From Clavelina lepadiformis (taxonomy: Eukaryota > Chordata > Ascidiacea > Aplousobranchia > Clavelinidae), in contig NC_135244.1 in the NCBI RefSeq assembly GCF_947623445.1, positions 23,436,860 to 23,500,859 of the forward strand: a stretch of DNA of 64,000 bases, in the 5' to 3' direction. Numbering within the stretch: position 1 is the stretch's first letter; every line of letters begins with the position of its first letter. Below are positions 24,001 to 34,180 of the stretch, one piece after another. The notes below the pieces were generated by a model. It saw only the letters and a program-made list of their open reading frames with translations, made no database searches and was not told the origin of the DNA. The position numbers were made by a program, and so were the translations under genes.

Positions 24001-25053
24001 TCCCGTGTCGATACTGTGAGTAAGAATATTGGTTTTGCCAAGATCACGTTTAGAGAGTGAAAACGCAGCTTTCCGTCTTCGAATTACTTCGATTACAGCT
24101 TCCCGCTCAACATCGGACAAATTAAGATCATTTAGATGCAGTTGTTCAACGAGAGACGACACGTCATCATCGGTCGCTGGCTTGTCAACCTCTTCCGATA
24201 TACAACATAATGAGTAGGCATTAATGTACGAAACATTTTCGCCAACAATTGGTATTAAATCTGCAACAGTTGTCCCAGCCGGAATGCATTTGCTTTTATT
24301 CGTAAAATTGGCAAGTCTAACTGGCACCAAATTTTCCTTAGTTTTTGTTACGTAGTTTGCGCCTAAGATTTCGTATTTGTCTAGTAGGCTTTCAGATCTC
24401 TGTATAAAAACGTTGTTAGACTTGGACTTTGTCGGGCGTTTAACACTACAGGGCAGCACAACCTCAGTAAACGCGGGGATAAGCAGTGACTCAATTAATG
24501 CAATCGATGAACTGTGCAAAATACCTGGTTCTCTCAATAGTGGTAATGTTCCTCCACCAGCCTTGAGTGTCATCACATCATAGTCAACGATGCAACCATG
24601 GTCTTGAAGAAAATCCAAACCCAGAATGCAAGACTCCGACAAGTTTTCCGCAACAAAAACGTCGCGAGTGGCCTCTATTCCGGCAACGGTGAAGTTTAGC
24701 TTTGCTTTTCCTGCCATCGCGATAACGGTTCCGCTTGCGCCAATAAATCGAACATTTGAAGGGCAGTCATTTAAATCTTGAGCGGAACATTGTTGGAAAG
24801 CCAAATGGGATATGACGGTAATTGATGCACCAGTGTCAACAAGCGCAAACAAGGGCTTACCATTAATGATAACGTTAACGTACCTATGTTGTTCTGCAGA
24901 GACGGTATGTAGGTTGTAAGTGACCAATTCTCGTTCTGGCTGTGGTGATGGATTCAGGGGCGGACACCTGTGCCCGCCCCGTTGGCGTTTCCCTGGCGGT
25001 TGCGTTGAAGACAATATCGACTGATGTGTCCTCTTTCTCCGCATGTAAAACAC
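21094..25053 (-). CDS. pol: Gypsy Pol polyprotein, copy 1 (PR-RT-RH-IN)
   Basis: Open for 1319 codons. In order: aspartic protease with active site DTGA at residue 73; reverse transcriptase with FCIDYRAVN near 410, MPFGLANAP near 477 and the catalytic YLDD near 507; RNase H starting at FILDTDAS; integrase with an H-H-C-C zinc finger (HDASHGGGHMG, later CERCTLC), catalytic D residues in IDVLGG and HSDRGG, and the E in GNGAVERAN; then a GPYEIVE (GPY/F) module. This PR-RT-RH-IN order defines Ty3/gypsy. No chromodomain or envelope gene follows. It overlaps gag by about 100 nt in the -1 frame, so expression by -1 frameshifting is likely, though I found no obvious slippery heptamer. The first codon is formal, since the frame simply opens inside gag's zinc knuckle. 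Confidence 0.95.
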   Translation of the reverse strand: MFYMRRKRTHQSILSSTQPPGKRQRGGHRCPPLNPSPQPERELVTYNLHTVSAEQHRYVNVIINGKPLFALVDTGASITVISHLAFQQCSAQDLNDCPSNVRFIGASGTVIAMAGKAKLNFTVAGIEATRDVFVAENLSESCILGLDFLQDHGCIVDYDVMTLKAGGGTLPLLREPGILHSSSIALIESLLIPAFTEVVLPCSVKRPTKSKSNNVFIQRSESLLDKYEILGANYVTKTKENLVPVRLANFTNKSKCIPAGTTVADLIPIVGENVSYINAYSLCCISEEVDKPATDDDVSSLVEQLHLNDLNLSDVEREAVIEVIRRRKAAFSLSKRDLGKTNILTHSIDTGDAAPIRQHPRRMSEENKRKVDELLKDMLNDNVISHSQSPWSSPVVLVKKKDGNTRFCIDYRAVNNCTKKHSFPLPRIDDSLDQLSECKYFTTLDLKSGYWQIPMSEGDREKTAFTCHRGLFDFNVMPFGLANAPATFQHLMRIVLDGVEWNGALAYLDDIIIYARTFQDHLRNLDDVLSRLVAGGLKLKPTKCNLFKEEVRFLGHVVSKSGVSCDPEKISAVSNWPVPSSIKDVRQFLGLASYYRKFVRDFSKIAAPLYDLTKPQKQFGWNDKCLHSFNLLKDALVTNPVLRYPDFTQQFILDTDASNFSLGCVLSQIVDGEEHPVSYASRSLTKAERNYSTTRKELLAIVYGVQKFRCYLGTPFLLRTDHASLWWLWTAKETYGQCARWFEILADFDFKLIHRSGSKHSNADALSRRPQSSKTSDSNSVEVNPERYPFEFEENFETCKTSTESVLSIDLREGFGWTPDQISQAQMSDEHLFVVLGWIRSGARPPFKKIKKLSSEVRHYWSLFGEFFLVHQCLYRSLEDTLEGKRLQLLVPKEMRPRVLKELHDASHGGGHMGVDRTAERVSRRFYWPRWKTDVREYCERCTLCDLRKAPSKTPRAPLVPSEELEPMQRIEIDVLGGLPVTHSGNRYILVATDMYTKYMQAWSMPSQTAQETAFVLYHNWMTIHGVPERIHSDRGGNFESQLFKELIDLLGCKKSRTTAYHPSGNGAVERANRTILSIMKNYVQRDPLSWDKSLSSICATYNASRHEETGVSPHFLLTGRELRLPADLMTGQPSSRPSSSAMFDLQDRMRLVHEVVKTRLDQRRQSMKERYDKSVSRQAEFQVGDKVMLRNTVISKDEKRKFHLPYSGPYEIVETFPPVNYLIRNHERTLRVHFNRLKLSRGDHHTGMPSYNQASCPEDVPQQLDMPLTGAYFFNRPNRSNANHHESNNFNNVCNSRNNGRLRRSPRRTIHYPDVETY

Positions 25054-25781
25054 GTGCGTGATTCCCGGGGGCGAAAGGGATGATTGTGGTTAAGACGAGA
25101 CCTCCGCGATATCTCCGATAGTGATTCACGCAAGGTGTCAACTTCCTGCCGCAGACCCTGGATCATTTGCTTCATTTCCTCGCAAGCTGATGGGACCTGC
25201 TCGATTGGCTGTATTTTGGAAACGTGTTGTTGCACATGCGCTGGTTCCATCATCAATAGCTTTTTGACAGCATCTAAAAACTTTGGACACTGCACCTCCA
25301 TGTTGCACGTGACCAGCCTTTCTGCTTCATGTTTGTTACGCAGTCCAGCTATTAAAGCGTTATACAAGACGTCATTCTTCGTACCTTCATCTTCCGGTTT
25401 CGGGTATGCAATTGCTCCGAAATTGACAAGGGCGTTGACGTAACTTCGATTAGTTTCGCCGAGAGCTTGGGCTCTTTGTATAAGCTGCTGTTTAGCCTTG
25501 TTACGTCGAAGCGAGCAACAAGTAACTTCCTCAGCTTTGGACTTTAGTTCTTCATAGTTCATGGTGCCTAACCGTGCACCGTTGCATATCATTTCCAGCT
25601 TAACATCTTCAGGTAAACTCACCATAAAAGCATGTTTTCGAGCAGCTGCTGTTGCGTCCACACTGTCGCAGAAACTTTCAAACGTTGATAAAAACGAGAT
25701 AAAACTTTCTCCAAGTTCAAACTTCGAAGGAGAGCAAAAAAAATTCATCTTGGATAAAACTCGGTCACCCTCTTGCTTCAC
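24954..25781 (-). CDS. gag: Gypsy Gag protein, copy 1
   Basis: 275 codons starting at an ATG 36 bp inside the 5' LTR boundary. A helical capsid-like region is followed by a basic segment and one CCHC zinc knuckle near residue 245, C-FT-C-GERG-H-ISRY-C (CX2CX4HX4C), typical of retroelement nucleocapsid. It would form the particle that packages element RNA. Its end overlaps the start of pol. Confidence 0.92.
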   Translation of the reverse strand: MKQEGDRVLSKMNFFCSPSKFELGESFISFLSTFESFCDSVDATAAARKHAFMVSLPEDVKLEMICNGARLGTMNYEELKSKAEEVTCCSLRRNKAKQQLIQRAQALGETNRSYVNALVNFGAIAYPKPEDEGTKNDVLYNALIAGLRNKHEAERLVTCNMEVQCPKFLDAVKKLLMMEPAHVQQHVSKIQPIEQVPSACEEMKQMIQGLRQEVDTLRESLSEISRRSRLNHNHPFRPRESRTCFTCGERGHISRYCLQRNRQGNANGAGTGVRP

Positions 25782-25796
25782 GTTTTTTAACTGCAG

Positions 25797-25814
25797 GTCC
25801 TGCCGTGCTCGCCA
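25797..25814 (-). other. Primer-binding site, gypsy copy 1
   Basis: Two bases inside the 5' LTR the minus strand reads TGGCGAGCACGGCAGGAC, beginning with the TGG that pairs to a tRNA CCA end. I cannot name the tRNA with confidence. The identical site in copy 2 is at 55951-55968. Confidence 0.7.
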
Positions 25815-25816
25815 AA

Positions 25817-26042
25817 TGTTACCGGCCTTTTCTTATGCTGGTTCGAATAGACCTGCAGTTAAACTGTAAAATTGTATTTGATAAAATAAAGGGTAAAAAC
25901 AGGCACGTCTGCTCACAGCTCAGGCAACGGTAAAACTGACACGTTCGCCAACTATCAAGGCGCAATTACAAACATCAGCGCCTCCGGCCGAAGGCAGAAA
26001 CGCAAGGCACAAACACGTCAACCGAGCATAACACACGTAACA
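25817..26042 (-). repeat. 5' LTR, gypsy copy 1
   Basis: 226 bp, TGTTAC to GTAACA, nearly identical to 20256-20481 and followed by the CGTAA duplication at 26043-26047. Transcription of the element would start in it on the minus strand. Confidence 0.92.
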
Positions 26043-26152
26043 CGTAATTCAGGAAGCTTGAATAAACATATGAAATGAGTGACTGTTAAGAGATTTTGTA
26101 TCATAATTAAATGACAGGTTTTATTCCTAAATAAGTTGGAAGATTTTTTAAG

Positions 26153-29100
26153 GTTTGAAAGAAAACTGCAGGAAATTTTTCAAAGCATCTCTCAATGGAG
26201 AAAATTGCTTGAAAATTCGATCTTATTCAAATCGATACAACATGGGTGATCTTGTTCAAGCAGCTGAAACTTTCATTTCTAAAAATCTCGGAGCAGTTTT
26301 AAAAAGTGCAGATTTTCTTGAGCTTGGAGTTGATGATGTCAAGGCTATGTTGAAGTTGGAAAGTGATGAAATAAACTTAGAATTGGAATGTTTTTGACTT
26401 ATAATGATTTTTATGCAGTATCTAAATCAAACAATTTGTTTTGATAGTTTTTACATCATTGTGTGAAATGCGGTGATTGCAAGAAGCTAATTGTAATGCA
26501 CACTTTCATGTTAGAAATGTTACACTGCGGTATATTATTTACATTTCCAGAAATTGTGCATTACCCTGTGCTCTATTTATAAATGAAAGTGAAGAGGCAT
26601 TGCTAAAGTTGTCTGTTTTTAGACAAAGCATAAGATGTAGACTGGCTCATATATGCATGAATGGCCTTGAATGTTTGTTACAAGATTTTGCAAGACACTT
26701 CTTATCTCGAATAAACTAACGAGATTTAAATTTTCAAATATTTTTGGCAGTTAATATAATTTCGCTATTAAGTTAAGACAATAAATCAAAATATTAAATG
26801 GCGTTGTTCAAACTATCTGCAATGTTTCATTTCTTCAACCAATTTTTGACCATTCTTAGCTTTAACATACATCATATCATATATTTGAGATAATATAATA
26901 GTACATATGATGTCACCCTAACCTTGATTAAATTTCAGGATTCGATCGATGAGGACAAGTACAGGAGTGTAGTTGCTTGGGCACTTCATGATTTGGATGA
27001 AAGACGGAAAAACTTCAGTGATTTGTTTCATCTCATTCAACTGGAAAATTTGTCGAAAGATTTTTTGATAAAAGTTGCTCAAAAGGAGGTACCTTGCATA
27101 ATTTTTTGCACACATTGCTTATTTCTTTGCATCATCATGCATCATGCACCAAGTTTTGTGTTAATTTTTGAAAGAAATTAAAAATTGTTATAGGGTTGAC
27201 GTGTAGTACTGCTACTTTATGTTACGAGTCAATGTTGAAAAATTTAAGTTTAAAAATGTTTTTGTTTGCAAAAAGGCGCACATGGCGACAAAGTATATTT
27301 TCGTAATATGTAAAGTACTTACATGGTTCAATTTTAATTATTTAGAAATTGGTTTGCAACTCCACGGATTGCATGCAACTTCTTGTGAAATCACTCGTTT
27401 CTCGACTTTCTGAAGCTCCACCTTGTAAAGCAAAACCTGGTGAGAGAGCGGTTAATCACTTAAATTGTTTTGACATGCGTCCAGTTTTTTGTCAGTGGTT
27501 GTCCAGGCTTCTCTGTACATATTGGTTTTCTTAAAATAAAATTTGTTTGTATCTAACCCTGTATAATGTTTCATGGTTTTGACAGTGCATAAAATTATAA
27601 GGCTTTGATGAAAGCTTTGAAATAAGCTGTACATTAATATAAGTTAACTCTTTGCTAAACAAAATTATGGCAATATTGAGCTGTTGAACCAATAATATTT
27701 AATATACTGGACCAGGATGGTAATGATTAAGCGATTAGTGGTAGTAGCAACAGCAGCAGTAGATTTAACAACTGAATTTCTTTGTTGTAACAATGCTTGA
27801 AACCAAATACTACTAATCGAATACATTTTTCTAGGTCAGTCTGATGAGATACTTATGATTGGTGGCTTGAACTGCCCACAAAGTGTTGTCAAGTTCAACA
27901 CTAAGACAAACCAGTGGAGTAACATGCCGGTATGTTTGCTTTATAAATGAATTTGTTTCAATTAAGAAGTGTGATTGTGATGTCATATACATATATGCTT
28001 GTTGTCACAGTATTGTGACACTTTGCAATGAGTTGAAAGCATAATTTGTTCCTCTGTGTCTGTGTGTTCATGGCCAAGTGTGACTCAAGATAAGATCGTT
28101 ATGTTTTCTGTCAGTAACAATTGGATCGGGCAGATTTCTCTCATAAGTAAATATAAAATAAACTTTTATTCAAGAGATAAACAGATGAAGTTCGAACTGA
28201 AATATTTTTTCAATTTGTTGTGGTTGCAGAGCAAAGTCATCAAAGCAATTAATTAATGCAATTATTAGAACAATTAAAACAAAGCAATTATTATGCAAAT
28301 GATTAAAAACGTGAAAAGCGGCGAGAATGATCGAATTTAGAAAAGTGTCCAAGTGAAACAACTGCTTTGAGAAAAAACCATGTTGCTGCTTGCACTAGAT
28401 CAGCGGTTTCCAATCTTTTTACACCACAGACCTGTTTCATGCAAACTAATCGTTGCGCGGATCGACAAAGCTAGTTTAAACATATAACAATGAGACGGGC
28501 ACAAATTTGTTGATACGCAAACTCAAGTACACCCTTATACGGTGTTATTTCGAATTTACCGGAAAATTTTTTCTGTCTAATATAACTGTCTACTTTTAAC
28601 AACGTGCTTTGCCTTCTTAACAAACACTCAGGTTTTTGTTGAAAAACACAGCATTGGAAACCACCGAAATGCGCTCCGAAAAGGCAAAACTCCATCCATG
28701 CTGCTCGTCTTGCTCCTGCCATTGTGAGTAATCGAGCAAAGTTTAAGATCATTGTTTTGTCACATTGTCTATTGTTAAAAATAAATGTAAATGACGTTTG
28801 TTGCCCGGCGAGTTGCTCATGCACGTTCAAATTTTACCTCTTTAAGCGAGTGTTAACTTAATTTGGATAAAATAGTGTTACCGGCTTTTTCCTAGTACTG
28901 GTTCGAAGAAACCTGCAGTTAACTATAGGATTGTATTTCAAAAACGATGAAAACTAGGCACGTCTACACAACCGTACCCGTATCGGTAGAATCTCATCAT
29001 CACTCGTTGTAGCAACAGACAAGGCGCAGACAAATCGACAAGCGCTTTCATCCGGAGGCAGACAAGACTGCGGAATGACAAATCAAGCGTAAAACAACGT

Positions 29101-32100
29101 AACAATAACTAGTGCCAATAGATAGTAACAAGTAGTAACAAGGTAGACAAGTAACAACGTAACAATAGAATTGACGGAGAAGCAAGAATATATTGAAATG
29201 TTAAAGTGTTTTAATTATCGCGAAAAACTATTTTATGTTCAAAACCCAATAATCATTTTGAATTGACAAGCTGCTAAGAAGAGTGAATGTTAAAGTTACG
29301 AGCTAACAAACATTCCTTGCGTTCGTGGAATGCCGTAGATTGTTGTTTCTTGATCGAATCAATTGTTATGAATTGTCGCTTGCAGAAAGTTTATACCTGT
29401 GTTGTTATGTGCCACTGTACAATCCTCTCAACCACAAAACTTTATTGACCATGTCCATGGGCCATGACTTATTCATATTGTATTGTTACCTGCAGATAGT
29501 TTTTATACTTAAGTCTGGCCAGTCCATCTCCATTAATAACATCATATCCAGTATTTAGTTGACATTTTTAGTAAATTCATTTCAGTTGATGTTGACTTTA
29601 TGCAATGATGTTTCATCATACAGGATACAAAAATTGATCGGGGATTTCCATCTGCTGTAAATTACAATCAACAAATTTTATTGATGGGTGGTTGGCCACT
29701 GCTTGGTCCTTACTACAACTCTGTAGAGATGTTGGACTTGAATGATGAGAATCCAAAGTGGGATAGCAACTTGCCTTCTATGGGAGAAAAGCGAGGTGTA
29801 TTTGCATCAGCTTTATTGAATGGTAAGTTATTATGACGTGCAAGTTCAAGTTCATGCTAATTATAGACAGTGATGGTGGGCAACCTCTCTTGTCGCTCAC
29901 GCTCTCGCTCATCGATGAAAAAAGCCGTTATTCGTGCTATATTCGTGTAGGCCTATACCTTCTTTTATAAAGAAAAGAACTCGTTTTGTCGCTCACATTT
30001 CCGCTCTTTTTGGCGATTAAAAATATTTTCACTCCAGCTCGTTTCAGGACACCAATCGCATTCGCATGTTGCAAACATCGTATTTGCGTTGTAAAAGCTG
30101 TGTCGAACTGTAACTGGAATTTCTTATCATTTATTTGTTGTAAATGTCATAGGAAATTTGATGGAATCACATGCTCTAGAGTTTTGTTTCCGGCACACTT
30201 GCCATAACTGATTAATAGATAAATAGAATATTAAGAACCTTCTACTAATATTCACCTGATGACTTGTAGGTCTTGTTTATTGTGCTGGTGGTTACAATGA
30301 CACTGGTCATCTATCATCATGTGAAAGTTACAATCCTGAAGAGAGGAAATGGTCTTCGATAAGAAATATGAATAACAAGCGAACTTACCATGCATTGGAC
30401 AGTGCACGAGGTGAGTTTATTATTTTGATGTTTGAAGTAAACTTTTGTCAAAGTTGGCAAAGTAAATTGAGAGTTGCCAATCACCAATCGTTCGTTTCCA
30501 CATTGATAAAACCATACCGGCACCTGCCCGGTGATCGCGGTTTACGTGAAGCAGATACTCGCGTTCTTATTCGCTTATTTTGCTTGATATCGGTCCTTGT
30601 TACGTCACAGGTCCAATTTAAAGCACAATAAAATGCACAAGGTTGCTATTTTCTTATACTCATTCGTGTTCATGTCTTTGTTGTAACTCTTTAATATGAG
30701 TTCTTGTGAGCACATGGTCCTCAGAGGAATCCAGACACTTGGATATACTCCTAAAAGCTTAACTACACATAGCTGCTTGGCGTTCATCATCACCATCAAA
30801 TAGTTTGGTCGCAATAACACTTTTTACTTCTTAGCGCTTTTAAGCGGGTTCAACTCGTTTCATGAGCGCACTTCTCTCCCGAACCCGAAACACGGATTTT
30901 TCTGTCCTTTTCTATTTCTCGAAACCTGGGTTTTAAAATGTTAACATCCGGATTTTTGGACAAATCCAGGAAAACGTTGGCGTTCACAATTTTCAATCAT
31001 AGCAGAGTCGCTGTATAGTATTTACGCAATTTATTGTTTGATATTTGGTGATTATTTCATCACAATAGTTAGTTTGCGCAATATTTTTACTGGCAGCCTG
31101 GGTATTAATTTGTATTGCGTCATAAGCAGGAAAAAAAGAAACTTTGTTAATTTGATTAACAAGCAGAATATAACTTGGCACTTCAGACCTTTTATTTACT
31201 TAACACGAGCTTTCGCAAGCTTGAGCTCGCATGATCAGGTGTACTATAGGTTATGAAATGCGCAATATGCAAACAAGTAATAACATATGGACACATACAG
31301 TGCATTCTCTCCAGGGCTTACTCACAACATAAAAACACCATCAATTAAACATTTAAATTACATTTATTATACAAACTCACACATTCATACAATTAAAATG
31401 CATTGATCGCGTAAGTTCTCTCATGTCGTTGAGTCTTTATGTTCAGGTTTACTCAAAGTTCATGACAAAATTTGACAACCAAAATGATTGCTGGAGTAAA
31501 AGAAAATTGCCGAACTAGTCGAATTTGGCAAAACCGAATTGAACGAACCAGAAAATTTGAAAATATTCACAATTTTGCCTGGATCGACAAAAATGAATTA
31601 ATAAATTAAACGCAGACGAATTGTGCAAATTTCACTATATTACAATGATGTTGATTTTACCTTAATTTTGAGTTGATTTTCGCAAAAAGTTCGTTTTTCT
31701 CAAAACTCAAAAACCGGGTTCATCACTTATACCCGGAACTCGGTTGTTGAAATTTCGTCCCGAATTGGAAACTACTTTTCTCTCGTTTAAAAAAGTGAAA
31801 AATGAAAACGATTTCCGCGTCTGTCTGGTCGCTTTCTTGAGAAAAAATTGTGGCGTTTAGGAATTTTAGAAATTTATTTTACTTCAGGTCCAGACGATGG
31901 TCTAGTGTTGTTGCTGAACTTTGATAAACGTTTCAACTTACAAGGAATTAACTCATGTAAATAAATATCAAAACGACTAGAAATATGTACTCGCACGCGA
32001 CACGCGTCGCTGGCTTGACTCGACTCACTTAGGCTTACTCATGTAAAAAGGTTGATGATGTGTCACAACAAAAAGCGCAGAAACAAACGACGTGGTCTTT

Positions 32101-33876
32101 TGTGTCCAAGAGTTTAATCGATGCAAAACGCAGCTCAGAGAATAGAAGATCAACCCGCGGGTCACGTGTTAAATGTTCTATGATTTGAAATAACAGTCTG
32201 TGTGACGTCATAGATATCATGTTTCCAACAATTTTAAATTTGGCGCCTAAAATCATATTCCGTGTATTTTGAAACAAATTTACAAAAATCAGCAAAAGAT
32301 AAAATAAGCAACGGAAATGGTCAAAGAAAATCTCACCACTGCAAAGGATTTGACTTTTCCTTCATAAAGTGCTGGAGCAATTATGCTCGAACTTCAAGCA
32401 CAAATGACGTGATTGATTGATTGATGGTTTATTTTGAAAGGTTTGCTTTATGCGCTTGGAGGAAGGGTTAGCAACTATGCAACAAACACAGCAGAATGTT
32501 ATGATCCACGAAATGGAAAGTGGGAATATATTCCACCGATGAAAACCTGCAGATCTGGATTAACTGCTGTTGTATTAAACAACGAAATATACGCGATAGG
32601 TGAGTCTTGCTGCAAGTGTAAATATCTTTCAAATGTTTAAGGAGATTTATGACATGTCATTTTCTTTAAATGAATTAAATCAGGTGGATATGGTCTCTCT
32701 TCTGTTGAAAAATACAACCTGGACACAAAAACTTGGATTGATGTTCCATCTATGAATGAGGAAAGATGGGATGGATCAGCTTGTGTAGTGGATGGCCTTA
32801 TTTGGGTGTTTGGAGGGTGAGTATTTGTATGTATACGTAATTATTATACGTAACCTTATTGTTTAATTTATATATTATGATTTCATAAATGTACTTTTAC
32901 TAAGAGCTAAATGTCTGAGGTCCATGAACCAGTAGACTAGATGAAGGGAAAGTCATGATGAGTTTTGGGAAATCAATTAAAAACATTTCATTTCATCACA
33001 GAAATAATTATCACATAAAAAGTGATAACTATAATTGTCAATTGTTAGCTCTGAAGAGGTTGATTTGATCAACTGTCGGTTCGATAAAGTGTCGTTCGAT
33101 AAACTGTCTTTCGATTAAGTGTCGCTTCACGATATGAGAATGACCTCTATGACAATTTAATCATCACCGGTTGTGTCACAACTAGCAATTTTAAATTGTC
33201 ACTCAGTGAAATTGTCAGCGATCAGTGCGTTTCAGTACCAATACGAATTTTTAAATCTTTACCGAAAAATCCAGTGATAATTTTAAATTACTACCGGTGG
33301 AGCCACAGCATTATAGTGGCAATAGCAGACCTCAGAAATGTTTGAATTGGTCACAAAGCCAATATTGTTAAATGTTTTAGGTCATTATGACATCATCGAG
33401 CAAAACAATTATGTTATCTAGCCAAATGCATTCTTCACATAACTAGCGAAGGAGTTTTACTTTGTGGAAGTAGCTTGTGACTGTCTGATTGTGAATGGTT
33501 AGGCAGTCTGGTATGATTCGGCAGAAGATTTGCTGCAGTAGTTTATAACCAAGTTGGTACCTAATTTAATCTCAGTTCCAGAGTATTTCAAATAACGCGA
33601 TAAAAATCGTTTTTGGTTCGCTTTTCTGTTTATTATGGTTAATATATTCTGGATAACATGCTTTCCAATAATTAACTTATATACAACCAGGTACAGTAAT
33701 TATTTTGATGGACTTATCTATCATTTTGCCAACATTTTGTGTTTAATAGTTTACTTTATATATTTTATAGGTGTGATGGCAAAACAGTTGAGTTCTATGA
33801 TCTAGCCACCAACAAATGGCAAGTATCAACCAACATGGACAGAATACGACGATACCCTTGCGTCCTTTCCATCTGA
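26153..33876 (+). CDS. BACK-Kelch module, gene B (no start exon visible)
   Basis: Exons: BACK-1 26153-about 26396, BACK-2 26939-27088, BACK-3 27346-27439, Kelch exons 27835-27929, 29624-29822, 30270-30410, 32441-32599, 32684-32816, 33771-33876 (stop TGA). From BACK-2 on, all junctions are GT-AG and join in frame to 358 residues plus the stop. BACK-1 and -2 match the BACK domain of BTB-BACK-Kelch proteins (CRKFF...NCLKI; SDEINLELE; YRSVVAWALHD). All six Kelch repeats carry GG, including repeat 1, unlike gene A. Relative to A, repeat 5 lacks 4 residues in frame. There is no BTB domain and no initiator exon: only 242 bp of non-transposon DNA separate it from gene A. BACK-1 opens in phase 1, so it could be spliced from the TIR exons. 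BACK-1 has no canonical GT donor in phase with BACK-2, so the module may be non-functional. Confidence 0.7.
28401..28666. repeat. Possible hAT-like element in gene B intron
   Basis: Starts CAGCGGTTTCCAATC and ends GCATTGGAAACCACCG, an imperfect inverted pair of hAT style. No 8-bp duplication is visible and the gene A intron seems to hold a diverged counterpart, so the assignment is weak. Confidence 0.3.
28876..29164 (-). mobile_element. Diverged solo LTR of the gypsy family in gene B intron
   Basis: Starts TGTTACCGGC and carries the LTR landmarks of the complete elements (CTGGTTCGAA, ACCTGCAGTTAA, GGCACGTCT, CCGGAGGCAGA), ending CGTAACA, with internal duplications of AGTAACAA near the end. 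The gene A intron shows the empty site AAAATAGAATTG, where gene B reads AATAG-LTR-ATAGAATTG, so the insertion is in B only. It is shared with B' at 59030-59318 and is older and more diverged than the complete element. Confidence 0.8.
31114..31395. mobile_element. Penelope-like fragment in gene B intron
   Basis: This segment interrupts an intron block otherwise shared with gene A (A jumps from about 17010 to 17025). It includes ACACGAGCTTTCGCAAGCTT followed by GATCAGGTG, the style of terminal motif seen in Penelope-like elements. No coding part is left. The same piece is at about 61095-61375 in B'. Confidence 0.4.
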
Positions 33877-34154
33877 AGTTTTGTTGGATTTTGATTTCTT
33901 TATCTGGATGTGTTTGACAGTTCATTTAATTTATTTAGTGATTCGTCGAAATCTTTTTTATCTTCATTGTTTTATTTGCTAATTTTGATCAGTAATCATT
34001 TGGCATTTAATTTTGACGTCATAAGAGCGATCATTCTGAAATTTGATGTTTTGTGCTTGGGAATTCTTTTACGTCGTTTCCGTCAGCTTAAAATTTTTTA
34101 ATCAAATTTGTCGTCTTAAACTACTTTGTTTGTACAAACGAATATTTGATTTCA

Positions 34155-34160
34155 ATTAAA
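34155..34160 (+). promoter_or_regulatory. Poly(A) signal of gene B
   Basis: ATTAAA in the context TTTCAATTAAATG, the same context as the putative signal of gene A, 279 bp after the stop codon. Confidence 0.45.
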
Positions 34161-34180
34161 TGTATTTCCTGCTTTTATTG

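Larger units (their letters stand above)
20256..26042 (-). mobile_element. Complete Ty3/gypsy LTR retrotransposon, copy 1
   Basis: A 5787-bp element on the minus strand bounded by two 226-bp LTRs and a perfect 5-bp target duplication, CGTAA, at 20251-20255 and 26043-26047. It has a primer-binding site, a gag and a pol frame open throughout, and a purine tract. It sits antisense, 128 bp beyond the stop of gene A and 110 bp before the BACK exon of module B. The same insertion with the same duplication sits in unit 2, so it inserted before the segmental duplication. This is the copy likely to be coding-competent. Confidence 0.95.
7090..34180 (+). repeat. Segmental duplication, unit 1
   Basis: From about 7090 the sequence matches the block starting at about 37070. 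The match covers the 5' flank, the TIR-Kelch gene, the gypsy element and the BACK-Kelch module, at an offset near 30.0-30.18 kb with small indels. Exons are almost identical, while the 5' flank and first introns are more diverged. Unit 1 is the more complete unit at its 3' side, since it keeps all six Kelch exons of gene B. Confidence 0.9.

Noticed and set aside
21551..25869. Plus-strand open frames across the gypsy element
   Set aside because: All are antisense shadows of gag and pol on the minus strand.
26477..26719. 80-codon frame between BACK-1 and BACK-2
   Set aside because: No BACK-domain similarity. It lies in the intron and is copied passively in unit 2.
29986..30207. 73-codon frame repeated at 45527 and 60140
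   Set aside because: Intron sequence shared by B, A' and B'. Cys-rich by chance, no family recognised.
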